Source of the DNA: Candidatus Limnocylindrales bacterium
Lineage (GTDB): Bacteria; Moduliflexota; Moduliflexia; Moduliflexales; JAUQPW01
DNA: 64,000 nt
Assembly (NCBI GenBank): GCA_035559535.1
Contig: DATMBG010000051.1
Location: 124,001 to 188,000, forward strand
Reading direction: 5' to 3'
The notes under the pieces were generated by a model. The model did no database searches. It saw only the letters and a program-made list of their open reading frames with translations, and was not told the DNA's origin. Positions 36,422 to 45,152 of this stretch are shown here, piece by piece. Position numbers and translations under genes: made by a program. Position 1 is the first letter of the stretch. Every line of letters starts with the position of its first letter.

Positions 36422-36838
36422 TTAGTAAAGCTTGTCGATAAGAATATCCACTTTCTGATCGCCTACTTTAACCGGGTTACCCTTCCAACTCCCTTCTAAA
36501 TCACCGGGTTGTGGAGGACCGGCCTGACCATCCTTATCAATTCGGGCGATCACCGTAACTTCACCTGTAAACTCAACCCCCGGTATCATGACATCTTCCG
36601 GACTGAGCCAATATTTAAGCGGAAACTCTGGATTGACTATTTTTTGAACGGCCAGGGGAGGACCTCCTTCCGGTCGCCGGGCTATAATAAATAAACGATC
36701 ATTACGACCTACTTTGGCAGCGAGGGAAGGGTCGATATAAATGGTTCCAGATAAAGTAAGTTTTTTATTCTGTCCTCCCTCTCCCTGACTGCAGGAAACT
36801 AAAAATAAAACGACTAAAACGAAAAAAAGGTTTTTCAT
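36422..36838 (-). CDS. Lipoprotein with CcmI/CycH C-terminal-like domain
   Basis: This 138-residue protein has a short signal and a lipobox ending at C16 (LFLVSC). The remainder reads LSGTIYIDPSLAAKVGRNDRLFIIARRPEGGPPLAVQKI, then an EFTGEVTVIARIDKDGQAGPPQPGDLEG stretch. This closely follows the C-terminal domain of the cytochrome c maturation protein CcmI (CycH), where that domain binds apocytochrome. Here it stands alone on a lipid anchor, with no ccm gene nearby. It lies seven bases behind the CoxE-like gene on the same strand, so it may belong to that unit. Confidence 0.75.
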   Translation of the reverse strand: MKNLFFVLVVLFLVSCSQGEGGQNKKLTLSGTIYIDPSLAAKVGRNDRLFIIARRPEGGPPLAVQKIVNPEFPLKYWLSPEDVMIPGVEFTGEVTVIARIDKDGQAGPPQPGDLEGSWKGNPVKVGDQKVDILIDKLY

Positions 36839-36845
36839 AGGGTTT

Positions 36846-38291
36846 TTACAGAACCAGGGTATCTATAACTGCCGCAAGTTGTTTGATATTTCGGCACTCG
36901 ACGACACTATCGCAATAGGGTTCGTAGTGGCCCATGATGCTATCTCCAAAGTTCCAACTCCAACTAGATTCCGGATTTAACCAGATGATTCGTTTAGCCT
37001 GTGCTCTGATCTCCTTCAAAGCCCCTTCTCGGGGATGGTATTGGTTATTGCGAGCATCTCCCATGATAATAACCGTCGTTTTACTGGTGACGGCGGACAG
37101 GTAGTTATCACAGAAAGCTGAAAAGGCACTTCCAAAATCACTCAGATGATTGTAGGCAATTCCCATTTGGGTCATCGCCCGGGTAATTGCCTCTTCCAGG
37201 GGGTAAGTTTTAAAAAGATCTGTGACTTCCGCAATTTCATCGACGAAAATAAAACTTCGAACCCTGGAAAACTGGTCTTGAAGGCTATAAAGGAATTGTA
37301 ACATAAACCGCGAGGCATTTCGAACCGAGTTGGAAACATCACAGAGGGTTACAATCTGGGGTTTACGTTTTTTCTTTTCTTTAAAGGATAAATCCAGGGG
37401 AATCCCTCCGTATTTCAGATTTTTTCTAAAGATGCCTTTTACATTAAGCCTGCTTCTTCGGGCTTTTTTCTGACGAATGGCTTGAAGCTCCTTCAACCGT
37501 TGGGCCAGTTGGGCAACCATCCCTTTCATGGCCTCTACCTCTCGTTCGGTATACTGTAAGAGGTTTTTATCCATCAAAGCTTCTTCCGCCAATTTCTGCC
37601 TAAATCTAAAATCCTTTTTCTCGAACTCCTGCCGTACATACTGTCGGATCGTGTTTTTGAGAAGATTCACCCGATAATTGAGAAGTTTTTTTGTTTGGTT
37701 GAGATTACGACCATCCAGACCTTTTTGGGCCAGGATCTTTAAAAGAAGATTGAGATCTGTTTCGATTTCCCTCCAGTCAAAAGATTCCATAATTTTCTGG
37801 GTATAGTAATTCACCTGGAGAAAATAACTCATGTTTTGAATCCCGACTTCCTGTCCTTTCGCTTTGATCCATCGATGTAATTGCCCTCCGTTACCTCCCA
37901 GAATATGCCTGGATAAGGCCGTTATGTTAGTACTTGCTTCTTCTAAAGCCAGGTCAATCTTTTCTGCAAGGGTATTATAATCCAGGAGGTTTTCTTCTAG
38001 GGGGTTATGGGGGGCCATCAGGGAATTTTTTTCTGTAGGGGCGTAAGGCCTTACGCCCGTACTATTTTTTTTATCTTCAAAGTTAAAATGAAGATCGAAA
38101 AGGTTTTGAAAGGTGGGAATGTCGGCAACACGCTTGATCAAGGTCGTCTGAAGGGTCATGCGGAATATCTCTTTTTCTTCCAAAGGGATATGGCTCAGAG
38201 AGTGAAGGCAATCTATCTCCTCTGAAGGGGTTACACGAATATTGGATTTTCGAAGGGCCTGGACAAATTCTAAAATTTTTTCTTCCATCAA
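36846..38291 (-). CDS. VWA domain protein, CoxE-like
   Basis: This 481-residue protein has a long helical N-terminal part and a von Willebrand A domain in the last third. The metal-binding MIDAS motif D-x-S-x-S is DVSNS from residue 318, with later pieces SDFGSAF and IIMGDARNN. CoxE-type proteins partner a MoxR-type AAA+ ATPase to insert metals into or mature enzymes such as CO dehydrogenase. The ATPase is the gene just upstream, overlapping by four bases. Residues 77-86 (STGVRPYAPT) are encoded by a palindromic repeat inserted in frame. No target oxidoreductase lies adjacent. Confidence 0.88.
   Translation of the reverse strand: MMEEKILEFVQALRKSNIRVTPSEEIDCLHSLSHIPLEEKEIFRMTLQTTLIKRVADIPTFQNLFDLHFNFEDKKNSTGVRPYAPTEKNSLMAPHNPLEENLLDYNTLAEKIDLALEEASTNITALSRHILGGNGGQLHRWIKAKGQEVGIQNMSYFLQVNYYTQKIMESFDWREIETDLNLLLKILAQKGLDGRNLNQTKKLLNYRVNLLKNTIRQYVRQEFEKKDFRFRQKLAEEALMDKNLLQYTEREVEAMKGMVAQLAQRLKELQAIRQKKARRSRLNVKGIFRKNLKYGGIPLDLSFKEKKKRKPQIVTLCDVSNSVRNASRFMLQFLYSLQDQFSRVRSFIFVDEIAEVTDLFKTYPLEEAITRAMTQMGIAYNHLSDFGSAFSAFCDNYLSAVTSKTTVIIMGDARNNQYHPREGALKEIRAQAKRIIWLNPESSWSWNFGDSIMGHYEPYCDSVVECRNIKQLAAVIDTLVL
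38035..38062. repeat. 28-bp palindrome inside the CoxE-like gene
   Basis: This copy has the form GTAGGGGCGTAAGG (38035-38048) followed by CCTTACGCCCGTAC (38049-38062), with one mismatch between halves. It is read in frame as ten residues of the VWA protein. It shares the GTA...GGCC...TAC framework with five other copies in the window. Confidence 0.85.
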
Positions 38292-39202
38292 CCAATCTCT
38301 TTGATGATTTGAGGTAAATGATTCCGTACTTTTTCGATATCCCTCTCGTATTTAAGAATAAGATTTAAGGTACTATCCAGGGTAGTCTGGTCCAATTTAT
38401 CGGCATTAAGAACTATTAAAGATTTTGCCCAATCCAAAGTCTCACTGATACTGGGAGATTTTTTTAGATCCAATTTCCTTAGCCTGTAGACAACCTCTAC
38501 AATCTGCCGGGCTAAGGTATCGGATAAATCGGGAATACGCATCTGAAGCATCCGCAGTTCTTCCTCCTTTTCCGGGAAATGGATATAAAGATGCAGGCAG
38601 CGACGTTTCAGGGCATCGGTCATTTCTCTACTATTATTACTGGTTAAGATCACCAGAGGAATATGTTTGGCCCGAAGGGTACCCAATTCTGGAATACTGA
38701 CTTGAAAATCACTTAAAACTTCCAGCAGGAAAGCTTCAAATTCTGGATCTGACCGGTCCACCTCATCGATCAGGAGGACTGTAGGTTCATCGGCTAAAAT
38801 CGCTTTAAGAAGAGGCCTGGGCTCTAAAAATCGCTCTGAAAAAAAAACATCCTCCTCTTCTGAAATCCGATCTACCGCCTCCTGAAGGGTTACACTCTCA
38901 TTGAGAATACTCCCGATTTTATCCTTTAGAATCTGGGTATAAAGTAGCTGTTTTGCATATTTCCATTCATAAAGGGCTTTAGCTTCATCCAATCCTTCAT
39001 AACATTGAAGCCGGATCAATTCTATACCCAGAACCTCTGCCAGCGTTTTTCCCAACTCTGTTTTTCCAACTCCTGGAGGACCCTCCACCAGAATAGGCTT
39101 TTTCATTCTGCTAGCTAAGTAAATAACCGTGGCTACCTGCCGGTTACAAAGATAACCTTTACCTTCAAACCGTTCCTGTACATCAGAAATCGATTTAAAC
39201 AT
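38288..39202 (-). CDS. MoxR-family AAA+ ATPase, CoxD-like
   Basis: This protein of about 304 residues starts MFKSISDVQERFEGKGYLCN, the normal opening of MoxR/CoxD ATPases. The frame extends to an ATG at 39250, but the extra 16 residues are not typical. Walker A is GPPGVGKTELGK (from about 41), and Walker B is VLLIDEVDRSD. The sensor region VILTSNNSREMTDALKRRCLHLYIHFP is complete. It should act as a chaperone-like motor with the VWA protein encoded next, whose gene overlaps it by four bases. Confidence 0.9.
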   Translation of the reverse strand: MFKSISDVQERFEGKGYLCNRQVATVIYLASRMKKPILVEGPPGVGKTELGKTLAEVLGIELIRLQCYEGLDEAKALYEWKYAKQLLYTQILKDKIGSILNESVTLQEAVDRISEEEDVFFSERFLEPRPLLKAILADEPTVLLIDEVDRSDPEFEAFLLEVLSDFQVSIPELGTLRAKHIPLVILTSNNSREMTDALKRRCLHLYIHFPEKEEELRMLQMRIPDLSDTLARQIVEVVYRLRKLDLKKSPSISETLDWAKSLIVLNADKLDQTTLDSTLNLILKYERDIEKVRNHLPQIIKEIG

Positions 39203-40181
39203 GTTTTTTAATTTTCCCCTGCTATTTCTTACCCATGCGAATCCATCCATCGGGGACTCTCTTTCAAGTGAGCAGGCTCTTCTTTTATTCCGAGGTTAAA
39301 AATGATTTTTCAACTCTTCGATGTTCAGGGTAGGGTCTCAGGGAATGGAAACTGGCTACCCTTGTTAATTTCATTATTTTCACGAAGCAAGTCAAGGGAT
39401 TTATTAAAAGGGAAGGGGAGGGGGGGGTGACAAATTTTGACACCTACCAGAAAAGTTTTGTAAAAGGAACTTGAAGGGTTGGATTAATTTTTATTCGACT
39501 TTCTGGGCTTTTAGTTTAATTCCCCATGTTTCAAAACGACTCCCTTGAGCTGGCCTTAATTTTGCTCTAAACAAAAAGGTCAGTAAGATTATCCCAAAGA
39601 AATAAGTAGCTGTAACAATGTAGTAGGTGTCACTTTTTTCTGTCTGAACATCCCTTTAGCCCCCTCCAGAGGGGACTGATACGGGGTTGCTGCTACTGAA
39701 GTTCCTCCTCCAGGGAGGTCAGAGGCATGCACGCCATGGGAAGGTCAGCCCTGGCGGGGCAACCTGTGGGTAGCCCCTGGTGTAAGCCAGGGGAAACAGG
39801 ATAACAGGATCCTCTAAGCCCCGTCAGGGGCAACCTGTTTACCAGGATGTGAAAAAAATTCTGAATTTCTGAATCCACCGACGCAGGTCGGGGGCTACTA
39901 ACTGTTCGCCCCTGACGGGGCTTTTCAGCTTATCCTGGCGCATGGGGGGGGGTTAGAGGATGTTTCTTTTTCCCTCTACTAAACGGCTATGACCCGTTGG
40001 GTCGCCACAAGGCATGAAAATCGTAGCGTGGGAAATTGATACAGCTATAATAGATAAAAGGGTTATTGACTTGTTTTTTTATTCTGTTAATCTTATGGTA
40101 CTCTGTTAATTTTCCTATCCTGATAAAAGAAGTAATAAAGTTTATTTTGCAGGGGTAATCCCGGCAAGAGATTCTTTTTCT
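39203..40181. other. Repeat-rich gene-free block before the glycan cluster
   Basis: About 980 bases separate the MoxR gene (minus) from the glycan cluster (plus). The block holds GC-rich repeats between about 39650 and 39950 and AT-rich DNA on both sides. A direct repeat TCTGTTAAT occurs twice near 40083-40110 in the likely promoter area of the ABC gene. Short open frames here are read through the repeats and are not believable as genes. Confidence 0.5.
39774..39921. repeat. Cluster of GCCCC(GTC/TGA)GGGGC palindromes
   Basis: CCCCTGG-tgtaag-CCAGGGG (39774-39793) is followed by GCCCCGTCAGGGGC (39818-39831), and then by its exact reverse complement GCCCCTGACGGGGC (39908-39921). Copies of CAACCTGTxx flank two of them. 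Together these form an inverted pair about 100 bases long with smaller hairpins inside. Confidence 0.65.
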
Positions 40182-41480
40182 ATGAATCTGGCTATTCGGG
40201 CTGAAAATCTGGGTAAAATGTATCAAATCGGTCCACGGGAGCCCTACAAGGCTCTGCGAGATGTATTGGCCCATGCCCTCTATGCACCTTTCCGGGCTGT
40301 TTTCCCCCTCTCCCGTCCCTCATCTTCCGTTCAGGATTCTCGATCCAACCGTTTCATTTGGGCACTTAAAGAAGTCTCCTTTGAAATCGAGCGAGGTGAA
40401 GTGGTAGGCATTATTGGTCGAAATGGAGCCGGGAAAAGTACTTTGTTGAAAATTCTTTCTCGCATTACCGAACCGACAGAAGGCAGTGCCATTATTTATG
40501 GCCGGGTCGGGTCTTTACTGGAAGTGGGTACCGGTTTTCATAACGAGCTGACCGGACGGGAAAATATTTACCTGAATGGTTCTATTTTGGGGATGAAAAA
40601 GGCAGAAATTGACCGTAAATTCGATGAGATTGTAGTCTTTGCGGAGATAGAGAAATTTATCGATACCCCGGTAAAGTATTACTCCAGTGGAATGTATGTA
40701 CGCCTGGCCTTTGCCGTTGCTGCTCACCTGGAACCTGAGATTCTGGTTGTAGATGAAGTACTTGCGGTGGGGGACATGGCTTTTCAGAAGAAATGCCTGG
40801 GGAAGATGGGCGATGTGGCAAAAGAGGGACGAACCGTATTGTTTGTAAGCCACAATATGGCTGCTATAGCCCGGCTTTGTAAACGGGGCATCCTTCTGGA
40901 GAAGGGGCGCGTAACCTGTATAGGTCCTGTGGAAGACGTCATCAGTAAATATCAGATGGCAGCTGCACAAGGGACAGCAGGGGGTACGAAAATCTTTGCA
41001 GCAAGGACAGGTACCGGTTTAATTCGCTTTAAAGAAGTTGCCGTTTTCAATCAAAATGGAGAATCCTGGCTGTACTCAGGGTGTGCAGCATCCATAAAAA
41101 TGGAACTTGAAGCCGTTACAGCTTTCCATTCTTCAAACGTAAAAATCGGCATCGGCATTAACGGCCCTTATGGAGATAGGTTGATTACCCTGCTGAATAG
41201 ATTCGATCCCAATGCCCAGGCCCATATGGGAAGTATCACAAACGGTACGGTAGTGATGTGCAACCTGCCCAGATTACTGCTTCGTCCCGGCATATATTAC
41301 CTCTCCCTTTATATAGACATCAATGGGGAAATCTCCGACCAGATTAAAGATGCGTTGAGTATAGAAGTTCATGAAGCAGATTTTTACGGTACGGGAGTTA
41401 TGCCTTCAAGCAGTCAAGGTCCCTTTTTACTGGATCAAACATGGCATTACTTCCCTATGGAAAATAATGAAATCCCTTGA
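40182..41480 (+). CDS. Polysaccharide ABC exporter ATPase, Wzt-like
   Basis: This 432-residue protein is the ATP-binding subunit of an O-antigen or teichoic-type glycan exporter. Walker A GRNGAGKST is at 79-87. The signature region is YYSSGMYVRLAFAVAAHLEP, and the Walker B is EILVVDEVLAVGD. After about residue 265 comes an extra beta-rich domain of the Wzt C-terminal type, which recognises the finished, often end-modified, glycan chain. The partner permease (Wzm) is not in this window. It is the first gene of a fourteen-gene plus-strand cluster, so export of a capped polysaccharide is the likely theme. Confidence 0.9.
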   Translation: MNLAIRAENLGKMYQIGPREPYKALRDVLAHALYAPFRAVFPLSRPSSSVQDSRSNRFIWALKEVSFEIERGEVVGIIGRNGAGKSTLLKILSRITEPTEGSAIIYGRVGSLLEVGTGFHNELTGRENIYLNGSILGMKKAEIDRKFDEIVVFAEIEKFIDTPVKYYSSGMYVRLAFAVAAHLEPEILVVDEVLAVGDMAFQKKCLGKMGDVAKEGRTVLFVSHNMAAIARLCKRGILLEKGRVTCIGPVEDVISKYQMAAAQGTAGGTKIFAARTGTGLIRFKEVAVFNQNGESWLYSGCAASIKMELEAVTAFHSSNVKIGIGINGPYGDRLITLLNRFDPNAQAHMGSITNGTVVMCNLPRLLLRPGIYYLSLYIDINGEISDQIKDALSIEVHEADFYGTGVMPSSSQGPFLLDQTWHYFPMENNEIP

Positions 41481-41496
41481 GGAGAGGAAAACCCCT

Positions 41497-42210
41497 GTGA
41501 ATTTAATCAAACGTCTACTTCAGAGGCTATTGAATCCCTCAGGCTCTGGCCTAGATTATAAGGCTGCAGTAGGAGGACACTGGGAGGACGTTGGACGGAA
41601 TCAATTTGAGTTCCTGATAAAAGAAGGGCTTAAACCCCATCACTATTTGCTGGATGTTGCCTGTGGGTCCTTTCGAGGGGGTCATTTCTTTATCAAATAT
41701 TTGATGGAAGGTCATTACTTTGCCCTAGATAAAGATTCAACCCTTATTAAGGCCGGGATCGAACGGGTTTTAAAACCTTTGCATCTTTTAGAAAAGAAAC
41801 CACAGATTTATACTGTTGAATTGGGTAAGGAACCGGTCCCTTTAAAGGAAATTCTTAAAACCTCCTTTGATTACATTTGGATTCATGCTTTGTTTGATCA
41901 TATCCCGCCTGAAGCTATTCGGCGTTGTTTTCATGATCTGACAAAAGTCATGGGATCCGGAGGTCGGTTGTATGCGACGATCTTTCTGAATCCACATGGC
42001 CCGAATTTTTTAGAACCTATTATCCATCCGCGTAATGGTTCTCTCCAGGGGGCTATTGTAACATTCCCGGACCGTGAGTACTGGCATCATACCTTAGAGT
42101 TCTTTGAAGGGATTGTAAACGAAATACCTGAACTGCGATTAGATGCTTGTTTGTACGATTATCCTCATCCTCTTGGACTGAGAGTATTACGCTTTATAAA
42201 AGCTTGCTAA
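41497..42210 (+). CDS. SAM-dependent methyltransferase
   Basis: This class I methyltransferase has about 237 residues. Motif I is LLDVACGSFRGG, followed by YFALDKDSTLI and FDYIWIHALFDHIPPEAI. It is placed directly behind the Wzt-like ATPase and could add the methyl cap that some Wzt C-terminal domains recognise, but the acceptor is unknown. The start is taken at the GTG at 41497 because GGAGAGG precedes it. The ATG at 41467, overlapping the previous gene, is an alternative, and the frame runs back to 41371. Confidence 0.78.
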   Translation: MNLIKRLLQRLLNPSGSGLDYKAAVGGHWEDVGRNQFEFLIKEGLKPHHYLLDVACGSFRGGHFFIKYLMEGHYFALDKDSTLIKAGIERVLKPLHLLEKKPQIYTVELGKEPVPLKEILKTSFDYIWIHALFDHIPPEAIRRCFHDLTKVMGSGGRLYATIFLNPHGPNFLEPIIHPRNGSLQGAIVTFPDREYWHHTLEFFEGIVNEIPELRLDACLYDYPHPLGLRVLRFIKAC

Positions 42211-42226
42211 ATAGGAAGAGTTTACT

Positions 42227-42940
42227 ATGCAACGGGTGATGATTGTGGGGATGGGTCGTAGTGGAACGACTTATCTCACTGAATTCTTAGGTAAGTGTGG
42301 AGTATTCCTGGATGACGTGAATTGGGCCTACGAACATGAACTGGCTCGACTCGTGAACGATTCGGTTTTGATACAAGAATTCGGTGCGAAACCCGGATTG
42401 CCCTACGGAAGGCTTCCGGCCAGAGAGATCAAACTTTCGGATTCCTGGCATACCTTGGCCCGATTTTTTATAAAGTACATGGATTCCCAGGCAAAAGCGA
42501 ATAGCCCCCTTTCCTATTGGGCTTTTAAAGATCCCAGGACGACCATTTTGCATGATATCTGGCTGGACCATTTCGATATTGTTATCGGCATGTTTCGAGC
42601 TCCCCAGGAAGTGGTTGCGTCTTATCTGGGTCAGGGATGGATCAAAGGGCTTTGGAGAAGACGACAGGCTTTACAATACTGGAAACGCTTTAATCGATCG
42701 CTCTTATATATTTATCATGCCTGTGAAGGTAAAAAACCTGTGTACCTTCTCGATTATAACGGAGATGTAATCGAGCAAACAACCTTACTTTGTAAAAAGT
42801 TGGGGATTCCTCTCACCGGAGAGGCCCGAGCTCTGTTCGATTCTTCACGCAAGCATTATAACCATAGTGAACTTCCCGGGGATAGAGAAGCCGTTGAAAT
42901 TTATCAAACCCTGCAATCTCTAAGGATGATTCCAACATGA
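42227..42940 (+). CDS. Sulfotransferase-family protein
   Basis: This 237-residue protein begins MQRVMIVGMGRSGTTYLTEFL, the 5'-phosphosulfate loop of PAPS-dependent sulfotransferases (residues 8-15). A second motif, GMFRAPQEVVASYL, resembles the 3'-phosphate-binding R-x-P-x-x-x-x-x-S-Y element. It would transfer sulfate from PAPS to a sugar or lipid acceptor. Within a glycan cluster the acceptor is most likely the exported polysaccharide. It overlaps the next gene by four bases (ATGA). Confidence 0.8.
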   Translation: MQRVMIVGMGRSGTTYLTEFLGKCGVFLDDVNWAYEHELARLVNDSVLIQEFGAKPGLPYGRLPAREIKLSDSWHTLARFFIKYMDSQAKANSPLSYWAFKDPRTTILHDIWLDHFDIVIGMFRAPQEVVASYLGQGWIKGLWRRRQALQYWKRFNRSLLYIYHACEGKKPVYLLDYNGDVIEQTTLLCKKLGIPLTGEARALFDSSRKHYNHSELPGDREAVEIYQTLQSLRMIPT

Positions 42941-44073
42941 TCCATGTCTTTCAACCTGCTTTAGGTAAAGAAGAATTAAAAGCTGTTAAAGAAGTTTTCG
43001 AATCAAATTGGGTAGGTAAAGGAAAAATAACTAATCAATTCGAGGAGAAATTTGCTTCTCACTTAGGTGTGAAGCGGGAGTTAGTTCGAAGCCTCAGTTG
43101 CTGTACGGAAGGTCTGTTCCTATCTATGGAATTACTGGGTATAGGTCCGGGGGATGAGGTTATTCTTCCTTCCATCAGTTTCGTAGGTGCGGCCAATGCC
43201 GTAGCTTCGGCGGGTATTCAACCTACCTTTTGTGATGTTAACAAAAGAACTCTCAATACGACGGCCGATTTTATCGAGGAGAAAATCACTCCCAGGACCA
43301 AAGCTGTCATCATTTTACATTATGGAGGAGTGCCCTGTCAGATGGATGAAATTTGTGAGCTCGTGCGGGACAAAGGAATTGCACTTATCGAAGACAGCGC
43401 CTGTAGTGTTGCCTCTCGATATAAAGGCCGGGCCTGCGGAACCTTTGGAGACATAGGGGTATGGTCCTTTGATGCCATGAAAATCCTGGTGACCGGAGAC
43501 GGGGCCATGCTTTACTGCAGAACCCCGGAGGTAGCCCAACGGGCCGAAAAACTCCTTTATCTGGGTTTAACAACCCAGAGTGGACTTTCCAGCAGCGTAG
43601 ACACCAAGTGGTGGGAATTTGAGATTTCCTGTTATGGAAGGCGGGCTATCATGAATGATATCGCTTCCGCCATTGGAGTTGAACAATTAAGAAAACTCCC
43701 CGATTTTATTAATCGTCGCAGAGAAATCCATGAATATTATAATCAGGCCCTCTCTAAACTGGACTGGCTGCAACTGCCACCTCAGATCCCGGCTTATGTG
43801 GAATCTTCTTACTACTTCTATTGGATCCAGACCCAACCCAAGATCCGGGATCGACTGGCTAAATATCTAAGAGAAAAAGGCATCTATACCACTTTCCGCT
43901 ACTACCCTCTACACTGGGTGAAATTTTATGGGGTAACAACCCATTTGCCCCATGCCGAAGAAGCAGCCCGCTCAACCCTTTGCCTGCCTATCCATCAATC
44001 TCTATCCGATGAAGAGGTTAATAAAATCATTGAATCTATTTATGACTTTGGTAAGGATTTATCGAACCCATGA
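42937..44073 (+). CDS. DegT/DnrJ/EryC1 sugar aminotransferase
   Basis: This 378-residue PLP enzyme adds an amino group to a keto-sugar nucleotide. IEDSACS (D153 contacts the pyridine nitrogen) and the Schiff-base lysine in FDAMKILVTGDGAM (K182) are present. The usual family opening W-V-G-K-G at 25-29 is also clear. It supplies an amino-deoxy sugar for the neighbouring glycosyltransferases. No dehydratase partner is adjacent, so the keto-sugar must be made elsewhere. It overlaps genes on both sides by four bases, showing tight coupling. Confidence 0.92.
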   Translation: MIHVFQPALGKEELKAVKEVFESNWVGKGKITNQFEEKFASHLGVKRELVRSLSCCTEGLFLSMELLGIGPGDEVILPSISFVGAANAVASAGIQPTFCDVNKRTLNTTADFIEEKITPRTKAVIILHYGGVPCQMDEICELVRDKGIALIEDSACSVASRYKGRACGTFGDIGVWSFDAMKILVTGDGAMLYCRTPEVAQRAEKLLYLGLTTQSGLSSSVDTKWWEFEISCYGRRAIMNDIASAIGVEQLRKLPDFINRRREIHEYYNQALSKLDWLQLPPQIPAYVESSYYFYWIQTQPKIRDRLAKYLREKGIYTTFRYYPLHWVKFYGVTTHLPHAEEAARSTLCLPIHQSLSDEEVNKIIESIYDFGKDLSNP

Positions 44074-45152
44074 TTTACATCTTTACGTTTCTGGGTGAGT
44101 TTGGTTACGAATTATTCAACTGGCAAGGCGTTATCCGAAAGTTTTCCAGGACCCTTTCGCCTTCTGATAAGATTATCTGCTGCAGCCGGGCAAATCTTTA
44201 TCCCCTGTATGAAAAGGCTTCTCAATACATCGATATTTCCCAGGTAAAGTCTTTTCAGAGGAGTGTCGCTTGTGGGTATTTTGCTCTACATCCCTACGAC
44301 CTTACCTCTGGTTTAAAAAGAAAATTGACCTTTTATCAGCGCCACAGATTCGATCACCGGCTCAAAGCAGAACTTAAATCTTTTATTCTTCAACATCTGG
44401 AAGGGGTAAAACAATCCAGAAATCCAAAATTTCGGTGGTGGAATTTATTTTCACCGCAAGGATCTGACCGATCCGGAGAACCCTATACCTTTATCTTCAG
44501 CTCCGACAAAATCCGGTTAAACGGCTGTACCTTTGGTTGCGATCGCAGGCGATATGGCGTGGATATTGCGGAAGGTAATATTTACGACCTGCTGGATCTC
44601 AATAACAATCTTTTTCAAAAGATCGAACCGGATTTGAGGGTACGGGCTTCTGTTGAGGAGAAACTGGGTTGGGATTTAACCGAACCCTTTGTACTTTGCC
44701 AAACAAGAAACCGGGAGATTGTAATTAGATCTCAGGAAGTTGTACCCAAGGAACGGCTTATTGAAGCCCTGGCCAGGGAAATTAAGGTAGTTCTTTTATC
44801 TTTTCATACCGGTCGATATCTGGATAGTTATTCGGCTTTTAAGAAGTTGCCCAACTGTTTTCAGTACTCCTGTAGCTCCTTCACAGAGCAGATCTGCCTG
44901 ATCCACTTTGCCAGACACTGTTTGTTTTTCACAGAAAGGGATTTCGGGAGTCATATCTACGTTCCCCCATTCCTGGGAAAAGATGTAACCGCCATTGCCC
45001 CTGCGACCGTTTATCAATTAGGTACGACCCCCATAGACTTTTGGAATCAAAACGTCTTTCGGTTTGGAGGTCAAATTATCCCCAAAGTTTCCGAGGAGGT
45101 CTTTGCAACTCCCACAAAAGTTCGAGAGTTAATCCATGAAATCCTTTCATAG
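44070..45152 (+). CDS. Unknown protein of the glycan cluster
   Basis: This 360-residue soluble protein begins MIYIFTFLGEFGYELFNWQG and contains KIICCSRANLYPLYEKA, LCQTRNREI and a C-terminal FTERDFGSHIYVPPFLGKDVTAIAP segment. I do not recognise the family with certainty. The GEFGYEL start followed by alternating strands and helices is loosely like glycosyltransferases of the GT-B type or polysaccharide biosynthesis enzymes. It is translationally coupled to the aminotransferase (ATGA) and overlaps the next gene by 17 bases. Confidence 0.6.
   Translation: MIYIFTFLGEFGYELFNWQGVIRKFSRTLSPSDKIICCSRANLYPLYEKASQYIDISQVKSFQRSVACGYFALHPYDLTSGLKRKLTFYQRHRFDHRLKAELKSFILQHLEGVKQSRNPKFRWWNLFSPQGSDRSGEPYTFIFSSDKIRLNGCTFGCDRRRYGVDIAEGNIYDLLDLNNNLFQKIEPDLRVRASVEEKLGWDLTEPFVLCQTRNREIVIRSQEVVPKERLIEALAREIKVVLLSFHTGRYLDSYSAFKKLPNCFQYSCSSFTEQICLIHFARHCLFFTERDFGSHIYVPPFLGKDVTAIAPATVYQLGTTPIDFWNQNVFRFGGQIIPKVSEEVFATPTKVRELIHEILS

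Noticed and set aside
39693-39878. 61-codon minus-strand frame in the repeat block
   Set aside because: It is read through GC-rich palindromes, with no ribosome site.
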